A stretch of DNA of 64,000 bases from Alphaproteobacteria bacterium WMHbin7. Lineage in GTDB: Bacteria > Pseudomonadota > Alphaproteobacteria > Rhodospirillales > WMHbin7. Below are positions 16,727 to 24,818 of this stretch, piece by piece. Numbering within the stretch: position 1 is the first letter of the stretch; the number at the start of each line of letters is the position of its first letter. The notes beneath the pieces are model-generated. The model was not told the DNA's origin. It worked only from the letters and a program-made list of their open reading frames with translations, and did no database searches. The stretch is taken from positions 1-64,000 of the forward strand of contig PDZW01000009.1 in the NCBI GenBank assembly GCA_002753155.1, read 5' to 3'. Made by a program: the position numbers and the translations under genes.

Positions 16727-17314
16727 ATGGAAGCAACGGCTGAACGGTTGCTGGCTATCGTTAGGCGGCTAAGGGACGATGTGGTTGAGATGTCGGCCAA
16801 GGGGCTCAGGCTCGCCGCAACGATGCCCGGCAACGACGATACCGCCAAAATCTATTTCGACCTTCAATTCTTCTTCCTGTTTCTCATCTGTGCCGATGGC
16901 TCAGGGTCGCAGAGCGAGATCGACTTATACAATCTGACCTTCGGCACCCGACTGGCACCGGAGCGCCTTGCCAACGAAATTGCAACCAGAGCCGATCAGA
17001 TCGCCGCCTATGGCGAAAGCCCATCGCAATTGATGCGCGCGGGTTTCATGGTGGACGCGGTTCATAAGAACACCCACTACGGGGATCGCGTGATCGCTTG
17101 CTTCGAGGAATTCGGAGAAATCGTCGCCTCGGTGGATGGGGGCGGGGTATCTGCCAGACAACGCTTAGCTGACTTCCTTGCACTGGCCAGAGTCTGGCAG
17201 AAGCGGGCTGAGGCATCGCTTCCCAGCGATCCGGAACCGATTTCGCCAGCACCCAAGGCGCCTGCCTCATCTGGCAGGCCTGCCTTCGGACGAAAGGGGC
17301 TTCCTAAGAACTAA
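16727..17314 (+). CDS. uncharacterised protein, possibly TerB-like
   Basis: 195 residues, soluble and helical. The central part (LQFFFLFLICADGSGSQSEIDLYNLTFG, split over about residues 43-72) resembles the TerB-like fold in which an acidic loop (ADGSGSQSE) separates two helices; the match is weak. The last 30 residues are Pro/Ala- and basic-rich. The ATG at 16727 has an excellent ribosome site, GGAGGTGA at 16713-16720. It stands alone between cobM (divergent) and the iron-transport operon (convergent). A true gene; function unknown. Confidence 0.75.
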   Translation: MEATAERLLAIVRRLRDDVVEMSAKGLRLAATMPGNDDTAKIYFDLQFFFLFLICADGSGSQSEIDLYNLTFGTRLAPERLANEIATRADQIAAYGESPSQLMRAGFMVDAVHKNTHYGDRVIACFEEFGEIVASVDGGGVSARQRLADFLALARVWQKRAEASLPSDPEPISPAPKAPASSGRPAFGRKGLPKN

Positions 17315-17348
17315 CACCGGCACGCAGAAAGAGTGACTGATTCCGGTC

Positions 17349-17489
17349 GCGGGCAAGGCCCGCGCGCGAGCCTGTCCCGCCAAAGGCGGGCCAATCAAAT
17401 GTCCTGCCGACAATGTCGGCGGGCGAGCGGGAGCCAAGGGCGCACCGTCGGCTTCGCCGACAGATATTTACTGAGTCTGCGAAGCAGGC
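17349..17489. repeat. array of five short hairpins with 3-nt loops
   Basis: Four perfect 6-bp stems with 3-base loops lie in a row: GCGGGC-AAG-GCCCGC (17349-17363), CCCGCC-AAA-GGCGGG (17376-17390), GCCGAC-AAT-GTCGGC (17406-17420) and GTCGGC-TTC-GCCGAC (17447-17461). A fifth at 17475-17489 (GTCTGC-GAA-GCAGGC) has one mismatched (G-T) position. Unit length is always 15 bases. They fill the gap between two convergent genes and resemble mosaic palindromic repeats of alphaproteobacterial genomes. No gene is seen in 17315-17550. Confidence 0.65.
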
Positions 17490-17511
17490 GTGCCCGCCCG
17501 GCGCTTGAGGC

Positions 17512-17539
17512 TTGCATTAATCGGTCACGATTAATGCAA
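17512..17539 (-). terminator. 12-bp perfect hairpin after the iron-binding protein gene
   Basis: TTGCATTAATCG and CGATTAATGCAA pair perfectly around GTCA, beginning 11 bases after the stop codon of the leftward iron-binding protein gene. No U-run follows on that strand, so it may stabilise the 3' end of the operon transcript or be a Rho-assisted stop and not a classic intrinsic terminator. Confidence 0.5.
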
Positions 17540-17550
17540 ACTGGTGTTAG

Positions 17551-18582
17551 CTATCGCCATCCGGCCCGGTCGAAAATACGGATCGCGCTGGCGTTGTTCT
17601 CGCCCAGCATGGCGACATTGATGGTCTCCTCCTTGAAATTACCCCAGGCTGCGACAAGCGGTGAGCGTTTGGCGCTAGGAAGAACGGGGAATTCATGGTT
17701 GGCCTCTGCGTAAAACTGCTGGGCCTCGGCGCTAGAGAGGAATTCCATCAGCTTGATCGCCTCTGCCTTGTTTTTGGCGGCCTTGGTAAGGCCAGCGCCT
17801 GAAATGTTCATATGCGCTCCGCGACCCAGTTGGTCGGGCCAGAACAAGGCGACCTTGGCCGCAGCCTCGCGCTCTTCCGCTTTGTCACTCGTCAACATGC
17901 CTGCAAAATAATAGGTGTTGGCGATGGCGATATCGCATTGCCCGGCGGCGACGGCTGATATCTGGTCGCGGTCGCCTCCCTGCGGCTTCCTGGCCATATT
18001 GTCGACGATGGCCTTGGCCCATTTTTCGGATTTTTCCAACCCATCGACCGCGATCATGCCCGCCAGCAAAGATTGGTTATAGGCCGAGGCCGAGCTGCGC
18101 ACACAGATGCGCCCCTTCCATTTCGGTTCTGCCAGCCCTTCAAAGCCGGACAGGTCCGAAAGCTTGACACGATCCTTGTTGTAGAAGATGACGCGGGCCC
18201 GGGCCGACTGGCCGAACCAGTAATTTTGCGGGTCACGGTACTTGGCCGGGACATTTCTTTCCAGAACCGCCGAGGTAATGGGTTGCAGCAAGCCCTCGAC
18301 TCGCGCGCGGTTCAGGCGTGCCACATCGGTGGTTTGGAAGATATCGGCGGGGCTGTTGGCCCCCTCGCTTTTCAGCCGCTCGATCAGCTGATCCTCTCCG
18401 GACGAAAGAAGGTTCACCTTGATTCCGGTCTGCTGGGTGAATTTGTCGAGGATGGGCTTGATCAGATGATCTTTCCGCGCCGTGTAGAGATTGACCTCGG
18501 CGGCGGCGAAGTTTGATGTACTCAGCAGAAGGGCGGCGCCCGTCAGGCAGGACATGAAGAGGCGGTTGAGCAGCATATTCAT
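17551..18582 (-). CDS. fbpA: ferric iron ABC transporter, periplasmic binding protein
   Basis: 343 residues: signal peptide (1-28, ending FAAA-E) and a type II periplasmic binding fold starting VNLYTARKDHLIKPILDKF. The adjacent tyrosines in NTYYFAGML (about 238-246) and the early Tyr in LYTAR match the Fe(III) ligands of FbpA/FutA proteins. It collects ferric iron, free or with small anions, and hands it to the permease encoded upstream. It is the last gene of a leftward permease-ATPase-binding protein operon; the usual order has the binding protein first. Confidence 0.93.
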   Translation of the reverse strand: MNMLLNRLFMSCLTGAALLLSTSNFAAAEVNLYTARKDHLIKPILDKFTQQTGIKVNLLSSGEDQLIERLKSEGANSPADIFQTTDVARLNRARVEGLLQPITSAVLERNVPAKYRDPQNYWFGQSARARVIFYNKDRVKLSDLSGFEGLAEPKWKGRICVRSSASAYNQSLLAGMIAVDGLEKSEKWAKAIVDNMARKPQGGDRDQISAVAAGQCDIAIANTYYFAGMLTSDKAEEREAAAKVALFWPDQLGRGAHMNISGAGLTKAAKNKAEAIKLMEFLSSAEAQQFYAEANHEFPVLPSAKRSPLVAAWGNFKEETINVAMLGENNASAIRIFDRAGWR

Positions 18583-18615
18583 GGGAGCTTCCTTGTTCGT
18601 TAACTTATGGCGATG

Positions 18616-19848
18616 TCAGCAGAAACTGCCCGGATTTGGCGGCGGGGCAGGAAGTTCCTCCGGGATTGACTCCTCTTCCATCTGCTCTTCTTTCGGAAAA
18701 ACGAAGGCCTGCGATTGGTCAAGTTTGATCGAGACGCGAGCGCCTTCGATGTGAGGAAGCGGTCCCGTTGTCCGGGCATGAAGGTGAATGGGCGGCCCCA
18801 AGTCTGATTCGACCCTCAAATGGATAAGGTTTGATCTTCCCAGCATATGCGAAACAAGGACCGTCGCATTCCCGTCGTCACTAAGCTCCAGGGACAGGGC
18901 TTCAGGCCTGATCACCAGTTCGACCTCTGCCCCCTCCTTGAAGCCAGGGGCGGGAACGGCGCCAAGGGGGGAAAGCACCTTGCCTTGCCTGACGTTGGAG
19001 GGGATACGGTTGACTTCGCCGAAGAAGGAGGCGACGAAGGAGGCGACAGGGCGCCGATATAATGTCTCGGGCTCGTCCAGTTGAACAATGCGTCCGGCAC
19101 GCATGATCGCGATGCGATCCGCCATGAACATCGCCTCTTCGGGATCGTGCGTGACCATCAGCACACAAACGCCCGTTGACTTCAAAACATGCAGGGTTTC
19201 GTCGCGTATCTGGTCCCGCAGCCTTTTGTCCAAGCCCGAGAAGGGTTCGTCCAGCAGCATCAGCATGGGCTCTGGCGCCAAGGCGCGCGCCAGTGCAACG
19301 CGCTGCATCTGGCCGCCAGATAATTGGTGCGGCCAGGAGTCGGCGTGAGCCTCCATGCCGACCTGCCTTAGCATGTCCATCGCCCTCTCCCGGCTCTCCG
19401 CTTTGCCTTTGTTGCGAATTCCGAAGGCGACGTTCGCCAGCACGTTCAGGTGCGGAAAAAGGGCATAATCTTGAAAAAGGAATCCAATATTGCGTTTTTC
19501 CGGGGCCACATGCATGCCCTGGCCGCCCACCAATTGGCCGTTGAGCAGGATGCGTCCATTGACCGGAGTCTCCAATCCAGCCGCCATGCGCAGCGTTGTC
19601 GTCTTGCCGCAGCCCGATGGCCCAAGAAGGCATAGCAATTCGCCTGGCCGCACGGCAAAGGACACATTCTCCACAACCCGTGTTTTGCCATAGGCGCATG
19701 AAACGTTGTCCATAATCAGGCAGGCTGAGCCGGGTGCGCAGGGAGATATGCGCAAGGGATCAGCCGCACATCCTCCGTTGGGTGTGAAGGAGCAATGAGG
19801 GCCAGGCCCGCACTGAATGGCGGGAGTCTTTGGAAACATCATATTCAT
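18616..19848 (-). CDS. fbpC: ferric iron ABC transporter, ATP-binding protein with Cys-rich extension
   Basis: 410 residues. The ABC domain (about 46-290) has Walker A GPSGCGKTT, signature LSGGQMQRVALARAL, Walker B LMLLDEPFSGLD and the H-loop THD; a TOBE-like domain follows (about 300-385). It energises Fe(III) uptake. The start at 19848 (after AGGAGG, overlapping the permease stop by ATGA) adds about 45 residues before the ABC domain, holding five cysteines (CGPGPHC, GGCAA, SPCAPGSAC). This is not usual in FbpC and could bind metal. The C-terminus is acidic and ends in Cys. A later start (ATG of MDNVSCAYGK) would give the standard length. Confidence 0.9.
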   Translation of the reverse strand: MNMMFPKTPAIQCGPGPHCSFTPNGGCAADPLRISPCAPGSACLIMDNVSCAYGKTRVVENVSFAVRPGELLCLLGPSGCGKTTTLRMAAGLETPVNGRILLNGQLVGGQGMHVAPEKRNIGFLFQDYALFPHLNVLANVAFGIRNKGKAESRERAMDMLRQVGMEAHADSWPHQLSGGQMQRVALARALAPEPMLMLLDEPFSGLDKRLRDQIRDETLHVLKSTGVCVLMVTHDPEEAMFMADRIAIMRAGRIVQLDEPETLYRRPVASFVASFFGEVNRIPSNVRQGKVLSPLGAVPAPGFKEGAEVELVIRPEALSLELSDDGNATVLVSHMLGRSNLIHLRVESDLGPPIHLHARTTGPLPHIEGARVSIKLDQSQAFVFPKEEQMEEESIPEELPAPPPNPGSFC

Positions 19849-21548
19849 GATTTGCCTCCTGGACGCGACCTGGCGATCGCATAACTCAGCATGATGATGG
19901 GGATCAGCCCCACAAGAACGATGACCAGAGCAGGGGTTGCCGCATCCATCAACCTCTCGTCGGAAGCCAATGAGAAGGTTCGCACGGCCAAGGTGTCGAA
20001 GTTGAGCGGGCGCATGATCAAGGTGGCGGGAAGTTCCTTCATCACATCGACGAAGACGAGAAGCCCTGCCGTCAGAAGGGCTCCGCGAATCAGCGGTATG
20101 TGTACAAGGCGCAGCGTCCCCATCGTCCCTTGCCCCAAGGTTCTGGAGGCCGCCTCCATGGAGTTGGTGACTTTGGACAGGCTGGCTTCGATGCCGTTGA
20201 AGGAGACAGCCAGAAATCTTACGAGATAGGCATAGACCAGGGCGACGATGCTGCCGGTCAGCAGCAATCCCGTGGTCACGCCGAATCGTTCGGACATGAA
20301 GCCAGATAGCGCATTGTCGATAAATCCCAGGGGAACCAGCGTACCGACAGCGATGACGGAGCCGGGTATTGCATATCCGAAACTGGCAAGGCGCACGGCC
20401 GAGCGGGTCATGGGTGTCGGGCTCAATCTCTGCGCATAAGCCATGATAACGCCCACCGTGACCGCAGCCAGTGCCGCAACCAGCGCCAGAAGGAAGCTGT
20501 TGCGCACCATGGGCAGAAAATCGAGACCGACCGTGCTGTAGCGCAGCGACCACCAGGCCAGAACGCTGGCAGGCAGGGCGAATCCCAAGAAGACGGCAGC
20601 GAAGCTGAAAGCCTGGGCGGCCAGACAGCGCCATCCTGTCAGTTGGTAGCCGGGCAGGCGCCTGTAGCGTGCGGTCGTGTGGTGGACCCGCGACGTGCCT
20701 CGCGAAACACGCTCGATCATCACCAGGGTCAGTACGAAGAGAAGCAGGACGGCACCCAGTTGGGCCGCTGCGGTGGGCTCACCCAGACCAAGCCAGGTGC
20801 GGTAAATTCCTGTGGTGAACGTATCCACTGCGAAATAATGGACCGTGCCGAAATCGTTCAATGTCTCCATCAGCGCCAGCGCGGTACCGGCGGCGATCGA
20901 GGGGCGCGCCAGAGGAAGGGCCACCTTGAAGAATCCTTGCCAGGGGCCTCGGCCCAACGTCCGGCTGGCTTCGAGGACACAGACCGACTGTTCCAGAAAG
21001 GCCGAGCGGGCCAGCAGATACACATAGGGATAAAGCACCAGCGACATCACGACGATGGCTCCGCCCAGCGAACGGATTTCGAAAAACCAGTAATCTCTGG
21101 CGCTACTCCAGCCGAAAACCTCACGCAAGGCGCTTTGGACGGGGCCGGCGAAATCGAGCAGACCCGTATAGGTATAAGCGACGACATAGGCAGGCATGGC
21201 CATCGGCAGCAGCAGCGCCCATTCCAGGATGCCCTTTCCTGGAAAACGGCACATCGTGACCAGCCAGGCCGTTCCGACACCGCCGATCATCACCCCGGCG
21301 CCGACTCCCAGCATGAGGAGAAGGGAGTTGACGATATAGAGCGGCAGCACCGTTTGCGCCAGATGCTCCCAAACCCCGCCCGACGAGGCAAAGACATGGG
21401 CCAGGACAAAAACAACGGGAGCGCCAACCAAAAGAGCAATGAAAACAGTCGCTCCAACCCATCCTCCGCCGGAACCGGTGTTTTGTCCTGTCACGAAAGC
21501 GGGCAAAAACGCGTTTGGGCTGGCGGTTGTGTCGGCGGCGTTCTTCAT
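19845..21548 (-). CDS. fbpB: ferric iron ABC transporter, fused permease
   Basis: 567 residues with about twelve transmembrane helices and two copies of the BPD-type permease domain, each with an EAA-like loop contacting the ATPase (first near residues 205-235 with ASRTLGRGPWQGFFKVALP, second near 475-505 with ASRTLGQGTMGTLRLVHIP). This double-length form is typical of FbpB/FutB/SfuB. It forms the inner-membrane channel for Fe(III). It is the first gene of the operon; a Fur-like palindrome lies about 75 bases upstream. Confidence 0.93.
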   Translation of the reverse strand: MKNAADTTASPNAFLPAFVTGQNTGSGGGWVGATVFIALLVGAPVVFVLAHVFASSGGVWEHLAQTVLPLYIVNSLLLMLGVGAGVMIGGVGTAWLVTMCRFPGKGILEWALLLPMAMPAYVVAYTYTGLLDFAGPVQSALREVFGWSSARDYWFFEIRSLGGAIVVMSLVLYPYVYLLARSAFLEQSVCVLEASRTLGRGPWQGFFKVALPLARPSIAAGTALALMETLNDFGTVHYFAVDTFTTGIYRTWLGLGEPTAAAQLGAVLLLFVLTLVMIERVSRGTSRVHHTTARYRRLPGYQLTGWRCLAAQAFSFAAVFLGFALPASVLAWWSLRYSTVGLDFLPMVRNSFLLALVAALAAVTVGVIMAYAQRLSPTPMTRSAVRLASFGYAIPGSVIAVGTLVPLGFIDNALSGFMSERFGVTTGLLLTGSIVALVYAYLVRFLAVSFNGIEASLSKVTNSMEAASRTLGQGTMGTLRLVHIPLIRGALLTAGLLVFVDVMKELPATLIMRPLNFDTLAVRTFSLASDERLMDAATPALVIVLVGLIPIIMLSYAIARSRPGGKS

Positions 21549-21621
21549 TATCCCATGAAACTCGGTCAGGCCTTGGCTTTGTCAGGCTGGCGTAAGGTTC
21601 CCGGAGGCTATTGCAAATGAG

Positions 21622-21640
21622 AATGACAGTCAATGTCATT
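21622..21640. promoter_or_regulatory. Fur-like 19-bp inverted repeat upstream of the iron operon
   Basis: AATGACAGTCAATGTCATT is an inverted repeat with perfect 7-bp arms and a 5-base centre, the length and arm style of a Fur box (GATAATGATAATCATTATC), and it is preceded by AATGAG, adding a further half-site. It sits 74 bases upstream of fbpB, the first gene of the iron-import operon. Iron-dependent repression is the natural reading; Fur, Mur or another iron regulator cannot be told apart here. Confidence 0.6.
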
Positions 21641-21695
21641 TATTGGCTGGAGCGGGTCGTTTTAAGTCGGAGCCGATAAACGGTTTTGATTTAAG

Positions 21696-21773
21696 GCGTG
21701 AATCCGCTCTATCAATTTGTTTTAGCGAACGATTCACGCTTAACTTCGAGTCAGCCGAGTGACTCGGAGTTAA
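21696..21773. repeat. two successive inverted repeats between fbpB and cheZ
   Basis: GCGTGAATC (21696-21704) and GATTCACGC (21731-21739) pair over 26 bases. Directly after, 14-base arms at 21740-21753 and 21760-21773 pair with one mismatch around GCCGAG. The second hairpin lies about 100 bases past the cheZ stop and may end its transcript. The gap 21549-21874 contains this, the Fur-like site and no convincing gene. Confidence 0.5.
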
Positions 21774-21874
21774 ACGATCGTGCGGCTAGAGGTTTAGGCA
21801 GAGGCGCACCGTTGATTGCTGCCTGTGAATGATTTTGCAGAATAATATAAATTTAATAGGAAGGGGCTGTCAGG

Positions 21875-22435
21875 TCAGCCGAATAATTTGTCGATATCGT
21901 CCTGGCTGAACAGTTTATCGACTTCGTCCTGTTGGACACCCTTACCCTTGAGCTGCGGGCCGTTCAGCAGCTTCTGCTCGTCGGTCAGCTCCTTTTTTAC
22001 CGCCCCTGCCACCTGCTTCAGTTCATCGGGGCGCCACATGCCAATCATGTTGGTGATGCGCTCCTCGATGAATTTCATCGACTTGACCACCTTGGTGATG
22101 CGCTGGCCGGTAATATCTTGAAACGAGCAGGCTTCATAAACTTGGCCGATCTGTTCTTCGGCCCCTGCCACAAGTCGCTGTGCGTCTTCGCCGGGCACCA
22201 GGGCCTTCAACTCGGTCAGGTTGGTCTCCATGGCCTCCATGGCGCCCATGATGCTGTTGGTGGCTTCCTCGGTCGCCTCGACGATGGCGTCCAACTGGTC
22301 GGCCATGCCGCCGAAATGATCCTCTTCCGAACTGGCGGGACCAAGGGCTGCCAATTCCTGGCGAATGCGCTGAATGTGGCCGAACAGGCGCACGAATTCG
22401 CGCTTTAGAACTTCGCCTTCCGACTCACTGTGCAT
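21875..22435 (-). CDS. cheZ: chemotaxis protein phosphatase CheZ with duplicated CheY-docking tail
   Basis: 186 residues, a long helical hairpin as in CheZ. The phosphatase motif is CSFQDITGQRI (103-113), with D107 and Q111 equivalent to Asp143 and Gln147 of E. coli CheZ. The enzyme dephosphorylates CheY-P to end motor signalling. The C-terminus carries two consecutive CheY-docking-like peptides, QQDEVDKLF (168-176) and SQDDIDKLF (177-185); standard CheZ has one. No other che genes adjoin it. Start at 22435; the gene stands alone between the iron operon and meaB unit. Confidence 0.92.
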   Translation of the reverse strand: MHSESEGEVLKREFVRLFGHIQRIRQELAALGPASSEEDHFGGMADQLDAIVEATEEATNSIMGAMEAMETNLTELKALVPGEDAQRLVAGAEEQIGQVYEACSFQDITGQRITKVVKSMKFIEERITNMIGMWRPDELKQVAGAVKKELTDEQKLLNGPQLKGKGVQQDEVDKLFSQDDIDKLFG

Positions 22436-22515
22436 CTCATTCCCTCAATTATTCGGATCACACTAGCCTCAGCCTGCCCAAAAGGAAAGGGGGGGCAAGG
22501 TTACAAGGGGGCAGG

Positions 22516-23502
22516 CTAGGAAGGCCCTTGTGCAAAAAACAGTTTGATCAATTCGCCCGCCGCCAGAGTCGGGCTGGATTTTCCCTGGGCAACCAGGGTT
22601 TCCTGCTCAGAAAGGCGCGGGGCAATGGCCGGGTGGGCCTTGAATCGGTCCATGAGTTCGCCCTCGATGGCGCGCCACATCCAGGAAACCGACTGGCTGG
22701 CCCGTTTTGTGGCCAGGGCCTCAGGACCCAGGGCGGCGCGATAAGCTTCCACGGCCGCCCAGACTTCGTCCATGCCGCGTCCTTCCAGGGCAGAGACCTT
22801 GATAACAGGGGGAGTCCAGCCGGGATGAAGCGGCACCAGCAGATGCAGGGCCGAGGCATAGTCGCGTTCGGCCCGCAAGGCGGCGGCGACAAGGTCGCCG
22901 TCGGTCTTGTTGATCAGCAAAAGGTCGGCCAACTCGACCACCCCCTTTTTGATGCCCTGCAAATCGTCGCCGCCGCCGGGAACCAGCAGCAGCAGGAACA
23001 TGTCCACCATCTCGAAGACAGCGGTTTCGGATTGCCCCACGCCCACGGTTTCGACGATGACGACGTCGAACCCTGCGGCCTCGCAGACTTGCAGGGCTTC
23101 GCGCGTGCGCCTGGCGACACCGCCCAGGGTCCCGCCAGAAGGCGAGGGGCGGATGAAACTGTCGGGATGGCGGGACAGTTCCTCCATGCGGGTTTTGTCG
23201 CCCAGGATCGAGCCGCCGGAACGCGGGCTTGACGGATCGATAGCGAGCACGGCGACGCGGTGGCCAAGCCCGGTCAGATAGAGGCCGAAGGCCTCGATGA
23301 AGGTGGATTTTCCTGCTCCCGGAATGCCGGTGATGCCCAGGCGAACGGTTGCGCTTCCGCCGGGTGGCAGACATTCAAGTAATTCCACCGCCTGTTCGCG
23401 ATGATCGCTTCTGGTCGATTCAATCAAGGTAATGGCCCGGGCCAGGGCGCGCCGGTCTCCGCCAGACACTTTCTTGGCCAGTGTCCGGATATCTGATGTC
23501 AT
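22516..23502 (-). CDS. meaB: methylmalonyl-CoA mutase-associated GTPase MeaB
   Basis: 328 residues, SIMIBI-class P-loop GTPase (MeaB/ArgK). Walker A is GIPGAGKST (59-67); DPSSPRSGGSILGDKTRM (switch region), VIVETVGVGQSE and the LINKTDGD base-specificity motif are all present. MeaB loads and protects the adenosylcobalamin cofactor of methylmalonyl-CoA mutase. The mutase is not in the window, but cobalamin genes at 12.8-16.6 kb and branched-chain acyl-CoA degradation at 25-39 kb fit a cell using propionyl-CoA. It ends a three-gene unit with ATGA overlaps. Confidence 0.95.
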   Translation of the reverse strand: MTSDIRTLAKKVSGGDRRALARAITLIESTRSDHREQAVELLECLPPGGSATVRLGITGIPGAGKSTFIEAFGLYLTGLGHRVAVLAIDPSSPRSGGSILGDKTRMEELSRHPDSFIRPSPSGGTLGGVARRTREALQVCEAAGFDVVIVETVGVGQSETAVFEMVDMFLLLLVPGGGDDLQGIKKGVVELADLLLINKTDGDLVAAALRAERDYASALHLLVPLHPGWTPPVIKVSALEGRGMDEVWAAVEAYRAALGPEALATKRASQSVSWMWRAIEGELMDRFKAHPAIAPRLSEQETLVAQGKSSPTLAAGELIKLFFAQGPS

Positions 23503-23771
23503 GATTTCTTGTCCTTGGAATCGGGCGGCGGCTGATTGAAAAATGTCTTCAAGGCCACGGTCACCAGCATCTGCCGTTGCTCTTCGCTTAAATCCGCCAG
23601 AATGGCTTGCTTCGAGCGATAGATGCTCATGGCTTGGCTGAGAAGCTGCGAGCGCTCGGGCGTCAGGGGGCGCTCCTTGGGCGCCGGGACCGAAGGTGGT
23701 GCGGGCGGTGGCGTCTCCTTGGGAGGAGGCACCAGAAGGCGTTTCAGAAAATCGAGGACAATTCCCGTCAT
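23499..23771 (-). CDS. uncharacterised proline-rich protein coupled to meaB
   Basis: 90 residues: an N-terminal hydrophobic stretch (MTGIVLDFLKRLLV), a proline-rich linker (15-33) and a helical domain (about 35-80) rich in Gln and Leu (LSQAMSIYRSKQAILADLSEEQRQML). I recognise no family. Its stop overlaps the meaB start and its start overlaps the stop of the upstream gene, so all three are translationally coupled. It might be a small membrane-bound partner, but that is speculative. Confidence 0.7.
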   Translation of the reverse strand: MTGIVLDFLKRLLVPPPKETPPPAPPSVPAPKERPLTPERSQLLSQAMSIYRSKQAILADLSEEQRQMLVTVALKTFFNQPPPDSKDKKS

Positions 23772-24751
23772 GGATCGTGATTGCGGGGAAAACCCGGCGT
23801 CAGGGGACTGAAAGGCATGAAATTTCCAGGGGTAGGGGCGGCGGGCTCTTCCGGCGGGGCGGGTTTAGGCTCCGGCGCCGGGGGAGGGGCGTGAGCGGGT
23901 GCGGGGGCGATATCGTCCGCTTCCAGATTTGGCGTGGGCGGTGGGGCTGGTGCTGCTCCTTGTGGCCACAAAACCTTGGCCACGCGGTGGGCCATCAGGG
24001 CGGCGCTGGGATTGGCATATTCGGCCGGGCCGGGCTGCGGCGGCTGTGTCTCGGGCTCGGCGCGCAGCAGGGCCATCAAAAGGGCATGCAGCTTGGCAGG
24101 CGGGCCATGTTCCAGCCCCTCGCGGGCCAGAGGGTCAATCTGGCGACGGGTGGCGAAATCGGCCAGCCGTTCCTGCAATTGGATGTAATCGGCGATTGGC
24201 TGGCGCAGATCGGGGGCTTTCGACAGGCGTTCGGCCAAATTTGTTCTTGTCTCTTCCGAGCCGGGGGCATCGCCCAACAGGGCACGGAAAAAGAGAAAGC
24301 GGTCTCCGGCCCTGGCCATGCGCCAGCAGGCGGGCAGGTCCGAGGGGGCCAGAAGCCCGAATCCCACGGCCAGGCGTGCTGCCAGGGATTGAAGATCGGC
24401 CATGGCCCGGTCGAACACCTCGAGCGAGGCGGCATGACGTTCGTGATCCTGGGTTTCTGCCAGGGCGCGCACGATGGTTTCTGTCTGTTCGGCCGATTTA
24501 CGGGCCTGCCAATGCAACTGTTTAAGGGCAAAGGCCAGTTGGCGCTGGGCGCTGGCTTGACGGAAATAAGCCACCAGAAGCCACAGCAGGGCCAGGGGGG
24601 CAAAAACACCCGCCATCAGGGCCGCCAGCTCGGAAGGATGTTGATGGGCTAGATTCTCCCAGCCGATATGGCCATCGACATAGCCAGCTGCACCCAGAAG
24701 CCAGGCCCCCGAGGTCAGAACGGAAAGAAAAAGAACGAAGCTTTCAATCAT
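23768..24751 (-). CDS. uncharacterised membrane protein heading the meaB unit
   Basis: 327 residues: two N-terminal transmembrane helices (about 5-22 and 43-64), a cytosolic coiled/helical region (about 65-235) with repeated Gln/Ala/Glu-rich heptads, and a Pro/Ala/Glu-rich disordered tail (about 255-327). No domain is recognised. It is the first gene of the unit and is divergent from the TerC-family gene. The layout suggests a membrane anchor with a cytosolic scaffold. Function unknown. Confidence 0.75.
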   Translation of the reverse strand: MIESFVLFLSVLTSGAWLLGAAGYVDGHIGWENLAHQHPSELAALMAGVFAPLALLWLLVAYFRQASAQRQLAFALKQLHWQARKSAEQTETIVRALAETQDHERHAASLEVFDRAMADLQSLAARLAVGFGLLAPSDLPACWRMARAGDRFLFFRALLGDAPGSEETRTNLAERLSKAPDLRQPIADYIQLQERLADFATRRQIDPLAREGLEHGPPAKLHALLMALLRAEPETQPPQPGPAEYANPSAALMAHRVAKVLWPQGAAPAPPPTPNLEADDIAPAPAHAPPPAPEPKPAPPEEPAAPTPGNFMPFSPLTPGFPRNHDP

Positions 24752-24818
24752 AGCTGCTTATACCTTAAATCGACGGGTTTTGAAATGGCGGCGCTTGACA
24801 GATCAGGGGGTTACAGGC

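Noticed and set aside
17349-17489. CRISPR array
   Set aside because: The units are short hairpins of differing sequence with no constant repeat or spacer pattern, and no cas genes adjoin.
24752-24818. yybP-ykoY type manganese riboswitch before the TerC gene
   Set aside because: The leader is only about 67 bases and shows no conserved riboswitch core.
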